Of a DNA stretch of 64,000 nucleotides, positions 47,751 to 59,316 are shown in pieces. How positions within the stretch are numbered: position 1 is the first letter of the stretch; each line of letters opens with the position of its first letter. The notes beneath the pieces are model-generated. The model saw nothing but the letters and a program-made list of their open reading frames with translations. It did no database searches and was not told the DNA's origin. Source of the DNA: Uloborus plumipes (taxonomy: Eukaryota; Arthropoda; Arachnida; Araneae; Uloboridae). Position numbers and translations under genes: made by a program. The DNA is taken from contig JAXGGA010003889.1 in the NCBI GenBank assembly GCA_038373865.1, positions 31,887 to 95,886 of the forward strand. The letters run 5' to 3'.

Positions 47751-50750
47751 ACGGACATTAGATATTTAAGTTGCAGAAGCGCCCCATCTATTTAATAATG
47801 TGTTGATCCTGACATTGCAACCCTTTTGCTTAAATACATTAATTTAACTGAATATGTTTCTGCATATTCAGAGTAGTATATTCAGAGAGTTTTCCTTAAA
47901 AACCACCAGTTTTTTTTCATGAAAAACAATGATGCAGCATCTTAGCTCGTTTCTTTAGCAGTGATTTTAACACTATCGTTTAGCTAGGTTCTAAATCAAT
48001 TGAGAAATTTTAAACTGGAAAGTTTAATGTTTTAACTTTGGAATGAAGGCATAATGTACTGCTTCGATGGGTTGACAGTCAATGCTTTCTTTAACTTATT
48101 TGCATTGAAAATGCAAAATTATATCGTTAGTGGTTTCACTGCCCACACACTATTTTAGATGGATTTAGCTTCGTTTTATATGGTTTTCTGGAATGCCACG
48201 AGTACACTACACCACTCAAAAAACCATCGCCTTGTGCTGTAAAAATAACTTTTACGTAGCATTAAAATATTTTTGAGCTTAAAAGCCACAAAATTTGAAT
48301 GTAAAACACTCTTGTTATTTTCACTAAATTAAAAAGTCGTTTCTAAAAAATAATTTACATATTGTTAAAAGTATTTTTAAAATACTGAGTTTTCGATTTA
48401 GTACCTAAAATTGAGAAAAAAATTAACAATAGAAAATTACTTGCTAGCACAAGTGTATATAAAAAAGGAACTATTTCGTTTTTCATAAATACATTTCAAT
48501 AAAAATTTTTAAACATTGCGTTGCATTTTAGAACATAGCGAATTATATCTGGTATCATATGGGCATAAAAATGAAACATTTGATTTTAGAAGCCTTGAAT
48601 TATTTCCGATACAGATGCATATCTGCTTTATGTATATAATTAAGTTATTAACTATGCTAGATTATGTATTTTTTTTTTTGAGACAAAAAGCTGCTTTTTC
48701 GAAGGATGCTACTGGCTGAAATCTGTATTTCCGAAATTAACTTTTAATATTGGTGAAGAATAATATGTGGTGTGTAAGCATTAATATAAATAATACTTCC
48801 AAGGATTTTATTTATGCAAATATTTATGACGACATAAATGCCGGTTTCAGAAAATATTTATGTTAAAATAAAAATTATCTTCTAAGTAATATGTGCCTAA
48901 TATCACATAAAAGTCCCTATTAAAGTTAAAGTCCTAAAATCAATCTTCATTGTTACATCAAAATGACCAAAACAATAAGTACTCATACTTTAACTCTTTT
49001 GTTGAATAAAGTGAATAACATTCCCAAGCTATGTTAGATTCGTTATCTATCGTTTATTTTCTTTATTCATGTAACAAAAATTGATGTATTCCATTTATTA
49101 CCATTGACCTCGTTTTCAAATGATTTGTAATACTTCACAACAAAAAATAAATGAACTCATTTAGGATTGTATTGAAGAAATTCGATGGATGACTCCTGTT
49201 TTATTACAATATCTTCGAAATGTCTGTTCGAAAGAAGCTTTCTAAATACGTTTATTGCTGTACACATTTAGGACAATGAAGATAGCAAAAAATAAAGGTC
49301 TTGTACTATCATTTTAATAGCAGGTCGTTTATTGTGGAACGATCGCCTTGGGAGAAGGTCTGGAGTCATTTGAAAGTAATGATCCATAATAAAATATCGT
49401 AAATAAGTTATGTCGTAATTGAACTGTTATAAAAAAATAGTTCTTTGTTTTCTTTCAATTTTGTGGATTTAGGTATTTTGCAGACGTCACTTGTTTCCTC
49501 CCTGCCACATGCTTTTGAGCATGATATGAAATATTTAATTAAGTAAAAGAACTTGGTATAAAAAAGAAGTTAACCATGTTGTTTCTAATAATAACCTAAA
49601 AACTATTAATTGCCTTGTTATAATGAACGTTTCATTTTAAAAATGTGTAACAAAATATAATATGTGCTTTTACATTTAAGGTTGGTTATAATAACTTACG
49701 GTATGTCAATGTAACAAGATTGTAGAGAAAATGCGTACAATTAAACATGATCAGAAGTTGTGCAATACTTTCAATTTTAGTGCTAAATTTTTTTTTCAAA
49801 TTAGTGTGTTTTTCTACTTATTAGGAAAACGTTTTGATTGACTAAAAAAACTGTGTTATCCAGTGACTGACGGTGTTAACAGCAGACAGAAAAAAGGCAT
49901 TCACAAAAAGCTCATGGAATCGCGTTTTATTTTCATATCCATCTGGTATCACACACACACACACACATATTTTTTTTACGAAATCGGACTATTTTCGACT
50001 TTATTTTTCAAAAGCTCTTCAGTTGCAGACACACAGCTAATTTTTCCGACCTACACACATTTCATTAATCGAAAAAACGCATGTTTTATTTATTTATTTA
50101 TTTATAAGTTTTGTTTTAAAACGTGCTTTGAAATACATTAACTGCAACTGGGGAGAGAGGGGTTTTGTGTCATTGTTTTAGCTTTAAATATTGCAATTCG
50201 CTTATTGTTTCATTAATAGTATGTATATATATATATATATTAAATTGGGATTAATATTATTGACAAAAATAGACGTAGACGTACGACTACCCTCCTTAAA
50301 TCAATCCCCATCTTCACATAAGAGAGAACCAAAGTGGGCAATGACATCTTGGAATACGGGTGGCATTTTTCTTCATATAAAATTGTGAAGAAGTCTATGT
50401 TAAGCCCCTCTTAAATATTTACTTAACCTAAGCAATAGTAATGCGCCGCTATGAGTAACTTTATAACATGCGTTATTGAAGCAATTGCGCTTTTCTGGTT
50501 TGTTAATTGTAATATTGCGCAAAAGTTAATCGGACAAATTATGTTTGGTTATTTATGGATTTGCTAGATTTCTAGTAAATCCATTCAGTTAACAGAAGAG
50601 TGTAGTTAGTTCTGATGTACTAGTAAATATATTTGAATGGCTTTTTCAAGTAATAGTTCCTAGTTTTAACAGCATTGCAAGCAACAATTGACTAACCATG
50701 GTATGATGTCTATTCGGAATACATAAACAGAAGCAATGTCATATCTAAAA
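47751..50750. other. AT-rich intergenic region, no gene seen
   Basis: Short AC (49951-49966), TTTA (about 50087-50106) and TA (50222-50240) simple repeats. No coding or inverted-repeat signal found. Confidence 0.6.
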
Positions 50751-51321
50751 TACAGTGAACTCTCGTTTATACACCGCCTCTTTTATGCGCCTTTTTCACT
50801 TATACGACGGTTTTCAATGGTCCCAGCACATTCTATAGCATAACAATGATACTATCATTCGTTTTTGCGTCACTCTAAAAATAAATATTTCACTTATGCG
50901 CCGAAATTTTTGTAATATATTAACAATTTATTTTATTTTCTTTAAAAAATAAGCATGTTTCTTCACTTTCATATTTAATCTTTTGCCTTTATTACTCACG
51001 GAAGGTCTTTTTACCGTATGAACGAGAATTCGGAGAGGGACAATTATCTATTATGTATCGTTTTAAAGGGAACAATTTGTGATTAGGTACGCCACAATTT
51101 TTGTTTTCTCTTAATCATTGTAGTTACGTTACAGTAATTGCCAAATGCCAAACCACAATAATATCTCCCTTTTCTATACAAATATTCTTATTCATGCTCT
51201 CATTAGAACTTATGTTGCGTTTTAGACCTTTAAATATGCTTGTTCGCTTATGCGTCTCTCTCAGTTATGCGCCTTTTTCTGTTGGTCCCTTGGGCCGGCG
51301 TATAAGTGAGAGTTCACTGTA
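50751..51321. mobile_element. 571-bp pogo/Tigger-like MITE
   Basis: The left end is TACAGTGAACTCTCGTTTAT and the right end, inverted, is TACAGTGAACTCTCACTTAT, each continuing AC-CCG. The ends start with TA. The interior repeats CTTATGCGCC-type words near both ends (about 50785, 50885, 51245, 51268). Ends beginning CAGT-AACTCTCG followed by a TTATACG-like word are typical of Tigger-type elements. No transposase sequence remains. Confidence 0.85.
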
Positions 51322-51878
51322 TCGTAATTTAAAACAATTTTTCAATTTGACAGAAGTTTGGGAAACATATTAATAAACAGAACATATGCAGCACAACATG
51401 GATATATCTTAATTCAACAGAGTCCTGTTCATCTACTAAAGTTGTGTACACGTGGAAATAGGAGAAAGTACTTAATCTTTTTGAGGAATTTTAGACGAAA
51501 GGCAAGAGTAAAAAAAAATCAAAAAGCTTTTCTTTGACTTATCTATTTTTGGAATCTCTATCAATCTGTCTGAGTATTTTCAGCTGATGGATGTGGGCGA
51601 AATATGGTACGAAAAATAAAATCATTTATGAACCGTATCAATAAGAAACTGCTCAGTGGTTCTTTCTCTGTGGTGATCAACGTTATTCGGAGTGGTAACG
51701 GAAAATGATGGCATTTAGAGATAAAGGGAGAACATTTCGTCAGATGATTTCTATTTTTATTACTTTATGCTGCAGAGTTATTTCTGGTAGTGATAAATAA
51801 TGGTACTTAAATCTTTTCAAATAAAAACGGGATTTATTAAGCTGTTATTTAGTTTTTTTTCTTACATGAAAGATTAAA
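51322..51878. other. AT-rich spacer, no gene seen
   Basis: Unremarkable sequence between the Tigger-like MITE and Tc1 element C. Confidence 0.6.
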
Positions 51879-53311
51879 TACACTGGCGGAAAAAAAAATC
51901 CCAACACCAAGAAAGACTTGTGTTAGGTAAACGAAATTTGGTAGGCGTGTTTATACAACTGAAAGATGACATCGATTGAAATTTTGTATTCCGCGCATAA
52001 GTGTGGCGCAGCTGGCGTCACTCAGAACATGCAAATAAGGCTTGTTTTAAAAGCGTGCTGTGAAGCTCGTGTGTATTATTTTTCCGTGAAATTGGACGAA
52101 TTGCGTTCATGTTAGCCAGGAATACCTTTTAAGAAGACGAAGAAGCAATTATCAACAGCTCACCGAGTTTAAACGAGGTCGTACAAATTGGCTAAGAGAA
52201 GGTGGATTTTCATTCCGCGATATTGCAGAAAGACTTGGGTGGGAATGTTTCCACCATGCATGATTATTGGAAGCTATGGGCAAAGGATGGTACTACCTCA
52301 AGAAGATCGAGTTCCGAGCTGCCACGTGGCACGACTGAGAAGGAAGATCGCCGAATCTTGCTTACGGCTGTGGCGCATCGTACTGCATCTGCGGCTGACA
52401 TTCGAGCTGCAGTTGGTACCGTCGTGACCCAAGGAACGGTAAGAAACTGTTTACTTCAAGGACAGCTCCGAGCCAGGCAGCCTGTAGCCGGTATTCCATT
52501 GACTGCAAACCATTGCCTTTTCTGACGGCAGTGGTGCCACGACAGAGCTCACTGGAGGTCGGAGTGGAGATCTGTTGTAATTTTTGATGAAAACAGATTC
52601 TGAATTAGTGCCAGTGGTGGCTGTATATTGGTCAGAAGGAGGCCAGGGGACCGCCTGCATCCAAGCGGTTTACGGCCTAGACACACAGGACTCACACCTG
52701 GAGTTATGGTCTCTGGAGCAATTTCCTACGACAGCAGGGGCATTCTTGTGGTTATCCCAAACTCACTGACTGAAAATTTGTCGTCAGTCTGTTAATTTAA
52801 CCAGTAGTACAGCCCTTCATGAGTAGCATTCAAGGGGGCGTTTTTCAACCGGATAACGCTCGCCCTCACATCGCTGCTGTAACGCAATGTGCTCTACAGA
52901 GTTCTGACATCTTACCATGACCTGCAAAATCACCAGTTCTGTCTCCAATTGATAACGTATGGGATATCATGGGATGGCACCTCGAGCATCATCCAGAGTC
53001 AGCAATGACGGTCCTAGTATTGACACAGCAAGTGCAACAAGCATGGAACTCCATACCACTAAGTGAAATTCGGCACCTGTGTGACATAATGCATGCACGC
53101 TGGCGGGCTTGCCTTCAAAATTCTGGAGGTTACACCCTCTATTAAATTAACATAATTTCACGTTTGCACAGCATTTTCTTGAGCTTAAATTAGCCAGTGA
53201 TCTTGTACATTTAATCAATTAAACATGTTAACTAGACAATTGCATTACCCAAATTTTATTACTCTACGACAATTTTTTCTTGTTGTTGGGATTTTTTTTT
53301 CCGCCAGTGTA
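51879..53311 (+). mobile_element. Tc1-like transposon C, complete but decayed
   Basis: Terminal inverted repeats start TACACTGGCGGAAAAAAAAA at both ends and continue TCCCAACA. They are essentially perfect over about 27 bp. Each end begins with TA. Length is 1,433 bp with one transposase gene on the plus strand. The near-perfect ends suggest it is younger than element A. Confidence 0.93.
52109..53145 (+). pseudogene. Tc1-like transposase (element C), third catalytic Glu replaced by Asp
   Basis: An ATG at 52109 is present but its frame stops at once. The true frame reads RRRRSNYQQLTEFKRGR then EGGFSFRDIAERLGW, the first HTH. After a frameshift near 52235 come NVSTMHDYW, RGTTEKEDRRILLTAVAHRT, then ASAADIRAAVGTVVTQGTVR and NHCLF. 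The core has SVVIFDENRF (first D) and GVFQPDNARPHIAAV (second D). SPVLSPIDNVWD follows, where the family has SPDLSPIEHVWD, so the catalytic Glu is Asp; I count 32 residues between. It ends NSGGYTLY before TAA at 53143. Stops after NHCLF, ENRF and DILP, plus several frameshifts, rule out a product. Confidence 0.9.
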
Positions 53312-54289
53312 ACAAAACTGATTGAAATTCAAAATGCAGAACTTATTACAGCAACCTTTAAAAGATTTGAATATAAACGAAATTTCAGACAAGTGTTACT
53401 GGGTCCCAAGTTATAGCTTTTTTAGTACAAAAATGCCCGTCAATGAGGTCAATATGCCCGTACAATTACGGGCATATTGACCTCCGAAAAAAATTTTAGT
53501 GTTTGTAGAACGTTTTTAACCCACAGGCTGAATACTCGGTGTTGAAAAAGAAAGTCTTAGTGACCAAGAGACTAGTGCTTAAATTTTTGTTGATATCTAT
53601 GCTTTTTAAAGGTCATTATGTAAGGTATTTATTGATGGCACTATGGTTAACTTTTCATTTTCACGAATTACTTTTAAGCAAGGTTTTTTTCTTTTTTTTA
53701 ATTCTATAAAAAATGTTCTCTATTCTTATGAGGTACTCTGTTGGCTCAGGTCTATGTTTTTTAAAAAATAATTTTCTTAGGGTGAAACATAAAGAAGTTT
53801 GTACTTGCATACAAAGTTCTGCAGACGACGAAAACTTTATGCCTTTTAGCGTCCAGCTTGCAGCCTTGCTCATGAGCCAATAGTGTTGCCAGACTGACAA
53901 AAATATTTTTTCCTACTTTTTATGATATTTTAACTTTCGAAAAAAAAAAAAAACTTCCAAAAATACCAGACGGTATATTTATGAAGAATTTCTTTATATA
54001 AACAGAAAGTTTTGTTTCGAATTTTTTTCTTTTTTAGTTGCTACAACTTTCTCTAAAAAGGGTCCAGTATGTCATTATAATTAGTTCAATGCAATCCTTA
54101 TACTTAAAAAGAAAAATTAGCAAACACGTTTAAAACATTTTTTGGTAAGTTATTGAAGATCAAAACAGACAAACTTTCAAAACTCCCGATTTTATTATTG
54201 ATCGAAGATCCGTTTGAGCATAGAAAATGTAAGATTAAAAAATGCTTACACTCACATTTTGTCGCATTTTCCCAATGTGTTCTCATATA
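53312..54289. other. Intergenic region with one perfect short hairpin
   Basis: Apart from the inverted repeat at 53445-53484, only AT-rich sequence and poly-A/T tracts are seen. A minus-strand ORF at 53661-53900 has no recognisable motif. Confidence 0.5.
53445..53484. repeat. Perfect 17-bp inverted repeat with 6-nt loop
   Basis: GAGGTCAATATGCCCGT, loop ACAATT, ACGGGCATATTGACCTC. An extra ATGCCCGTCA lies just upstream at 53433. The stem does not extend beyond 17 bp, so it is short for a microRNA precursor. A relic of a palindromic MITE or a transcribed hairpin are both possible. Confidence 0.8.
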
Positions 54290-54940
54290 CAGGGTGTCCA
54301 CTCCTATCGTGGACCAATAGCTAATTTCTAAACCGTTAGAGATAAGCATATAGTTCATTTAGGAAAAAATCTCCAAATTACGAAAGGAATTTTGGGTCTA
54401 TTCAATGTTTTTCAAAAAATCAAATTTTGAAAGAGTTACGAAATTTAAATTTTTATACAGCCCCCCAGTCCTATCAATCATATTTAGTAAAACATTCTTG
54501 ACACTGTAACGTTTAAAACTAAAAAAAAATCACTGTTCTACGACAAAAATTGACCGAGTTATGACGTTTTGAAAAATCAAGATTTGGAAGGATTTCGCAT
54601 ACGGTCCCTTAAGCGATCTCTCGATGACGTCATGAAATAATGCAAAATCTTGATTTTTCAAAACGTCATAACTCGGTCAATTTTTGTGGTAGAACAGTGA
54701 TTTTTTTTTAGTTTTAAACGTTACAGTGTCAAAGATGTTTTACTAAATATGATTGATAGGACTGGGGGGCTGTATAAAAATTTAAATTTCGTAACTCTTT
54801 CAAAATTTGATTTTTTGAAAAACATTGAATGGACCCAAAATTCCTTTCGTAATTTGGAGATTTTTTCCTAAATTAACTATATGCTTATCTCTAACGGTTT
54901 AGAAATTAGCTATTGGTCCACATTAGGAGTGGACACCCTG
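54290..54940. mobile_element. 651-bp palindromic MITE with CAGGGTGTCCACTCCTA ends
   Basis: The arms 54290-54585 and 54645-54940 are inverted copies along their full ~296 bp with only a few differences (for example TATCGTGGACC versus TAATGTGGACC). A 59-bp unpaired centre lies between. The outer ends are CAGGGTGTCCACTCCTA, flanked by TATA on the right and ATATA on the left, consistent with a TA or TATA target. It has no coding capacity. CAGGGTG-type ends are common on arthropod MITEs; the superfamily is not assigned. Confidence 0.9.
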
Positions 54941-55547
54941 TATACTTTGCGTGTGTCACGTAACTAAAAAAGCCCCCATTTGCGTTTAATATTTTTCTTG
55001 TTTTGCTTGCATTTGTCTCCCCCTAAATTCGTAGGGGGAAATCCTCTGCTTCAAGTCACGAACAACACCAGCAATTTTCCCAACACTGTTTGTTTGGCAG
55101 AATTTTAGCGTATTTATGCGAAACATTATTAAACACGAAATTTGCTACTTAAATTAAAAGGGAAGCTCTCTGTAGGCAGAGGTACAATTTACTTATTTAT
55201 TTCTTCCCCCTTAGTCGCATCTGCTCTTCGAGCGGTGCATTATCGCGTGAATTGCCCAAATTGATATATTGTTTAACGTTTGGCAACATCTGTGTATTTT
55301 ACTTGCTTTATTTTTAAAAGGGTAAAAGTGTATAATTTGGACGTTGAGATAAATGATATTTTTTGTGAAAAATATTTGTACGTTCAGGGAGATGATGCGA
55401 TAGCTTCAAACAAAGCTTTAAAACATCTTTACACAATGTCATGCTTCAGTAAAGTATGTAGAACTTAAGCAAATTACCTTTAAGTCGGGAATTAAGTTAG
55501 AAGAATCAGTAAACTAACAGCCCATGATTATTTTTATTTATTTACTT
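54941..55547. other. Intergenic region, no gene seen
   Basis: Mixed-composition sequence with no recognised repeat or ORF. Confidence 0.5.
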
Positions 55548-57349
55548 ACTAGAGGTACCCGCACGGCCTTGCCCGTGGTATAAAATTAAAAGTCCATTTG
55601 TAAAAAAATGATATAGCAGAAAAAATACTCTATTTTAGTTGTAATTCAACTATAATTCTTTCAAAGTGTGATATAAAAATTTGGTATGGACCCCACACTA
55701 CTTCCTTTTACGTGTAAATTTCTTAGTAGATGCCTTAAGTGCTAAAATAGTGGTTGGAGTGAGCAAAATAACAATTCAAACATTTACATCCCTAGTTTGC
55801 CACGAAGCAATGCAAAAAAAGGTTTTACAATGATTAATCTCCTAAATATCGCCAATTTTAACATCATTCAGTGGATTTTTCGCAAATTATCTCCAATAGC
55901 GTCAAATTGAACCCAAAAAAAATTTTTTTTTCGCTAAATTTATTGCCAACTTGCGATACGTCACCAAATTGGCGTCAAACACTTGGCGACCAAAATCTTT
56001 GTGATATATCGCCCAGTGGTTGCGCCAATTCATATCACTTTTGTCTGCATTGAAACTAACACTGATTTACCCCATAAAAGGGGTAAAACACCCCCTTGGG
56101 GATATATGAATGCAACCCCAAGGGGAGGGGCACAAAAATAAGCCAAAAGGAAAAATAAGAACAATTTTGCTGCTCACAGAAACCAACAGAAATCTTACCA
56201 AAGTTTAAAAGAAGAAGAAAGTTTTCTTTCCTAACTTCAAAAACAACATGATACATTTTCCGAAATGACACTTTTGAAAGAACGTTGCAATATCGCAATA
56301 CGATACAAGTAAATATACTGAAATAGAATTAAATGCCAAATTGTAAAAAAATCGAAAAAAAAAAAAAACTTTTAATATTGACTTTTTTTTATTTATTGAA
56401 TTCAATTACTGCTGCAAATTACAGTCCAACAATAAATAATCACATTGCAAAAATATATTTGGAGCACTTTTTTCTTTTAAACTCAACTGATCCGAAAAAT
56501 TGTAATCATAGAAATTTCGTGCATTATTCTTCATAATGATGATAAAAACAATAAACATCGACAAACATCAACCAGCAATCGATAAATTAAAAGCTAAATT
56601 CGTTCAATCCATTAACATTTACTGCAATTTATATTGATATAAATTAATAGTGAAGTAAAATATGTTTTACAGATCATAAATTTAGAATGGATTACCATCA
56701 TGTTGTCTCTTTTTTGACTTAATTTGGTTAAAGAATTACTCCCTCTTCTATACAATGGTACGCGTCAGTTTCTTCCTTCTCTACCTATTTTAAGGAAAGG
56801 ACTCGATTTCTCATTTGATTGACAGGAGCCATCTTATCACGGTTTTATTATGTTTCATTTGACTAATTTTAATAAGGCTTGGAGTTTGAATTGCAACAAA
56901 AACAAATACATTTTTTAAAATTATTAAGGGAAAAAGAACGAAACAAATAAATGAAATAAAAACGTAACCATGGTAACAACATGAAAAGTAGATTTCCGTT
57001 GATAAAATATTTCATCTCATCTTTATTTTCAAATAAATTTCACTCTCGAGCTTAACCATTCTAGAATCGTTTGACTTGCTTTGCTGAAGGTAAGATTTGA
57101 ATTTCCGGGATTCTAAAACAAGTATTACAGCTCTTCTAATGCTCGTAAAAATTTTAAACTGACATCATTTTTAGCAGAAAATTTCAAGCTTTCGAATGAC
57201 ATAAGACTTGTGTCAAATTTTGTGCCAAATTTCATGAAAATTAACCGAACATTTTTGGCGCTACGCGCTTAACAGACAGACATAAATAAGGCAGGAACAA
57301 AAGACAAACAGACAGACAGACCCACCTTCGGCTTTATTATTCGCAGAGA
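55548..57349 (-). mobile_element. Helitron-like non-autonomous element, copy 2
   Basis: Read on the minus strand, the 3' end has a short hairpin (CACGG, loop, CCGTG) followed by CGGGTACCT and CTAG at 55548-55551, next to a T. That is the Helitron 3' signature. The other end, near 57349, reads TCTCTGCGAATAATAAAGCC then GAAGG and GACAGACA-type repeats (in complement), giving a TC start. It lacks terminal inverted repeats and target duplication, as expected. About 400 bp at its right (56950-57349) match the flanks of the hAT insertion at 14801-18243. Hairpins at 56092-56125 (CCCCTTGGGG/CCCCAAGGGG) lie inside. No Rep/helicase coding. Its unity as one 1.8-kb element is inferred from the two ends. 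Confidence 0.5.
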
Positions 57350-57627
57350 AGATATTTATTTAATATTTTTTTAATGGTTCAAAAGTTTCCCTTAGATGAA
57401 TTAGCAGTAGTATCTTAATTCTTTACAATCCGAAAAACATGATTCTAAGCAGTTGTGACTCCGCTGGTTATAAGGGCTCTTTTGCTGGATCCATTTCCTC
57501 CCCCTTCTCAAAAAACATGGAGTTCCCCTGTCTAAAAATAATATATAAGCATATAACTTAAAGTATTTTGACTGCCAAATGTTAAATGCCACAGTATTTA
57601 ATGATATTTTTTTCAATTAAATTCTAT
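57350..57627. other. Short spacer, no gene seen
   Basis: AT-rich sequence between the Helitron-like element and the SINE. Confidence 0.5.
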
Positions 57628-57930
57628 TTTTTTTTTCAATTTAACTGCTTGAATATTCAGTCTCTGCATTTCTCAATTTCCTCCTGTACACTCATCACAT
57701 ACTCCAGGGTCCCCCGTACCTACCACAACTTCTGGTTTAACCGGGGTAGGGCCCTGAAGAGCGCTATGTTCTTTTTGAACCAGACCAAGGGCCGAGCAAA
57801 CCTTTGGATGATTTTGTGACCACGACATTTTTAACGTTTCCCAGCCACCATTAATGAAGACGGTGAATCTTTGATCCGCTGGGATAGAACCTGGGACCCT
57901 CTGGTCAAAAGTCCAACGCCTGACCGATCT
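57628..57930 (-). mobile_element. tRNA-derived SINE
   Basis: On the minus strand an A-box-like GGTCAGGCGTTGGAC (57911-57925) and a B-box-like GGTTCTATCCC (57881-57891) are spaced as in tRNA-derived promoters. TTGG, loop, CCAG between them resembles an anticodon arm. A unique body of about 200 bp follows (through GGCTGGGAAACG, CCCTACCCCGGTTAAACCAG and GAGTGTACAGGAGG) and ends in an A-rich tail near 57628-57640. SINEs are copied by LINE machinery and transcribed by RNA polymerase III. GC is well above its surroundings. Terminal target duplications were not resolved. Confidence 0.7.
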
Positions 57931-58271
57931 AGAGAAAATCTAGAGAAAAACTACTGCATGAAATAGAACACAATCTCATACACAAATGAACACCCATGTG
58001 AACTGGCGCTCGTCAGATTGGGAAGCAAATTCCTGCAAGGGGGATTGGGAGCAATCAAACGCTTTCTGCGTGTTGAATGATTTGCTATGTCTCTTGAAAA
58101 AATTTCAGAATAAAATAAAAATCAGTACACAGCTATACTTTATTAGGTACTTGTGCTGATTCAATTTTTGCGTCGATATCTTAAAGTGAAGCTTGAAAAA
58201 TCGAACTTTTTTTCTCGTTGGGACTGTTATATCCCGAGAAGTAAACCTTAGTCTAACAAATATTGATTCGT

Positions 58272-58880
58272 AGTAGGGGTGCGACATCAAAGGTAAAACA
58301 TCGATGTTTCAAGACATCGGTGTTTCAAAATGAAGACATCGATGGTATTGATACATCGACCAAAAAAACATTCGATGTTTCAAAGCATCGATTTTTTTAT
58401 ATAAATTGCTTACACATTTAAACGTACAATAATACCCCAATACATTGCGACTTTTTATCTCACTCGATTAAATGTATCTTTTGTCTCCTGTAAAACATCA
58501 ACCGAATGATATCGATATCACTTATAGGAGACATTTTTAGTGAAATAGATACTGCAGCTGTTGATTAACTGTATAACTTTTATTTATCGCATATTTTTAT
58601 GAAAGTTTTGTTGCTGAAATGTTATCGACAAAAAAATTTTAAAGCAAAACACCGATGTTTAAAAATCGTTGACCGTAAATTATCGTTAGTAATTTAAAAA
58701 AAACCTTTATTTCAATATGATAGATATTGCAACTGTTGAAGATGAATCTTTTTTACTACATATTTTTATTGCTTTTTGCTGAAGTGTAAAACAGACATCG
58801 AAAGAAAAAAAAACATTGAACGCAAAACAGCGATTATTAAAAGACATCGATCGTAACACATCGATGATAAGAATCAAAAA
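58272..58880. mobile_element. hAT-like relic with clustered ATCGATG subterminal repeats
   Basis: It starts TAGGGGTGCGACATC and then carries ACATCGATGTTTC-like words at about 58308, 58324, 58341, 58353, 58371 and 58385. Degenerate copies follow at about 58655, 58796 and 58845-58870. Similar arrays of CATCGATG words flank hAT-type MITEs in many animals. No matching right end is clear. Confidence 0.45.
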
Positions 58881-59073
58881 CGTCTTCAAACGAGACTGAT
58901 TTTGTATTATCTTTGAGCAGGGCTTTTGCAATGATTTTGAATTTCGCTCTTTGATTCTGTTTTTGCAGAGGTATTTCAATTGTGGAAAATCGGAGCTGTT
59001 GTCAAATACTTGAGCAACTAGTATTTTATTTTGGGAGCCCTGTTGTTTTATGGTGCCTCTATTTGTATATAAT

Positions 59074-59316
59074 GGGCCAGGGGGAAAAAAGATGAAAGTC
59101 ACTTTTTCGTCAATTTTGAGATATTAGCGCTATCTAGGGGCTATGAAGGAGTAGTATCATCTGGTAGAACAGCAATTGGGAAAAAAAGATGAGAATCGAC
59201 CGAAATGTGCATGAAAACTCGAAAAACTACAAAAGGAGCTACGAGAAATCCAACTTTGTTCTTCATTTTTCTCGAAATCGCTTTTTGGTCACTTTCATAT
59301 TTTTCCCCCCTGACCC
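59074..59316. mobile_element. 243-bp MITE with GGGCCAGGGGG ends
   Basis: The left arm GGGCCAGGGGGAAAAAAGAT and the inverted right arm GGGTCAGGGGGGAAAAATAT continue ATGAAAGT-AC over about 35 bp with few differences. No coding sequence. Target duplication not resolved. Confidence 0.75.

Noticed and set aside
52451..52769. ORFs on either strand across the middle of Tc1 element C
   Set aside because: They are out of frame with the transposase homology in the same DNA.
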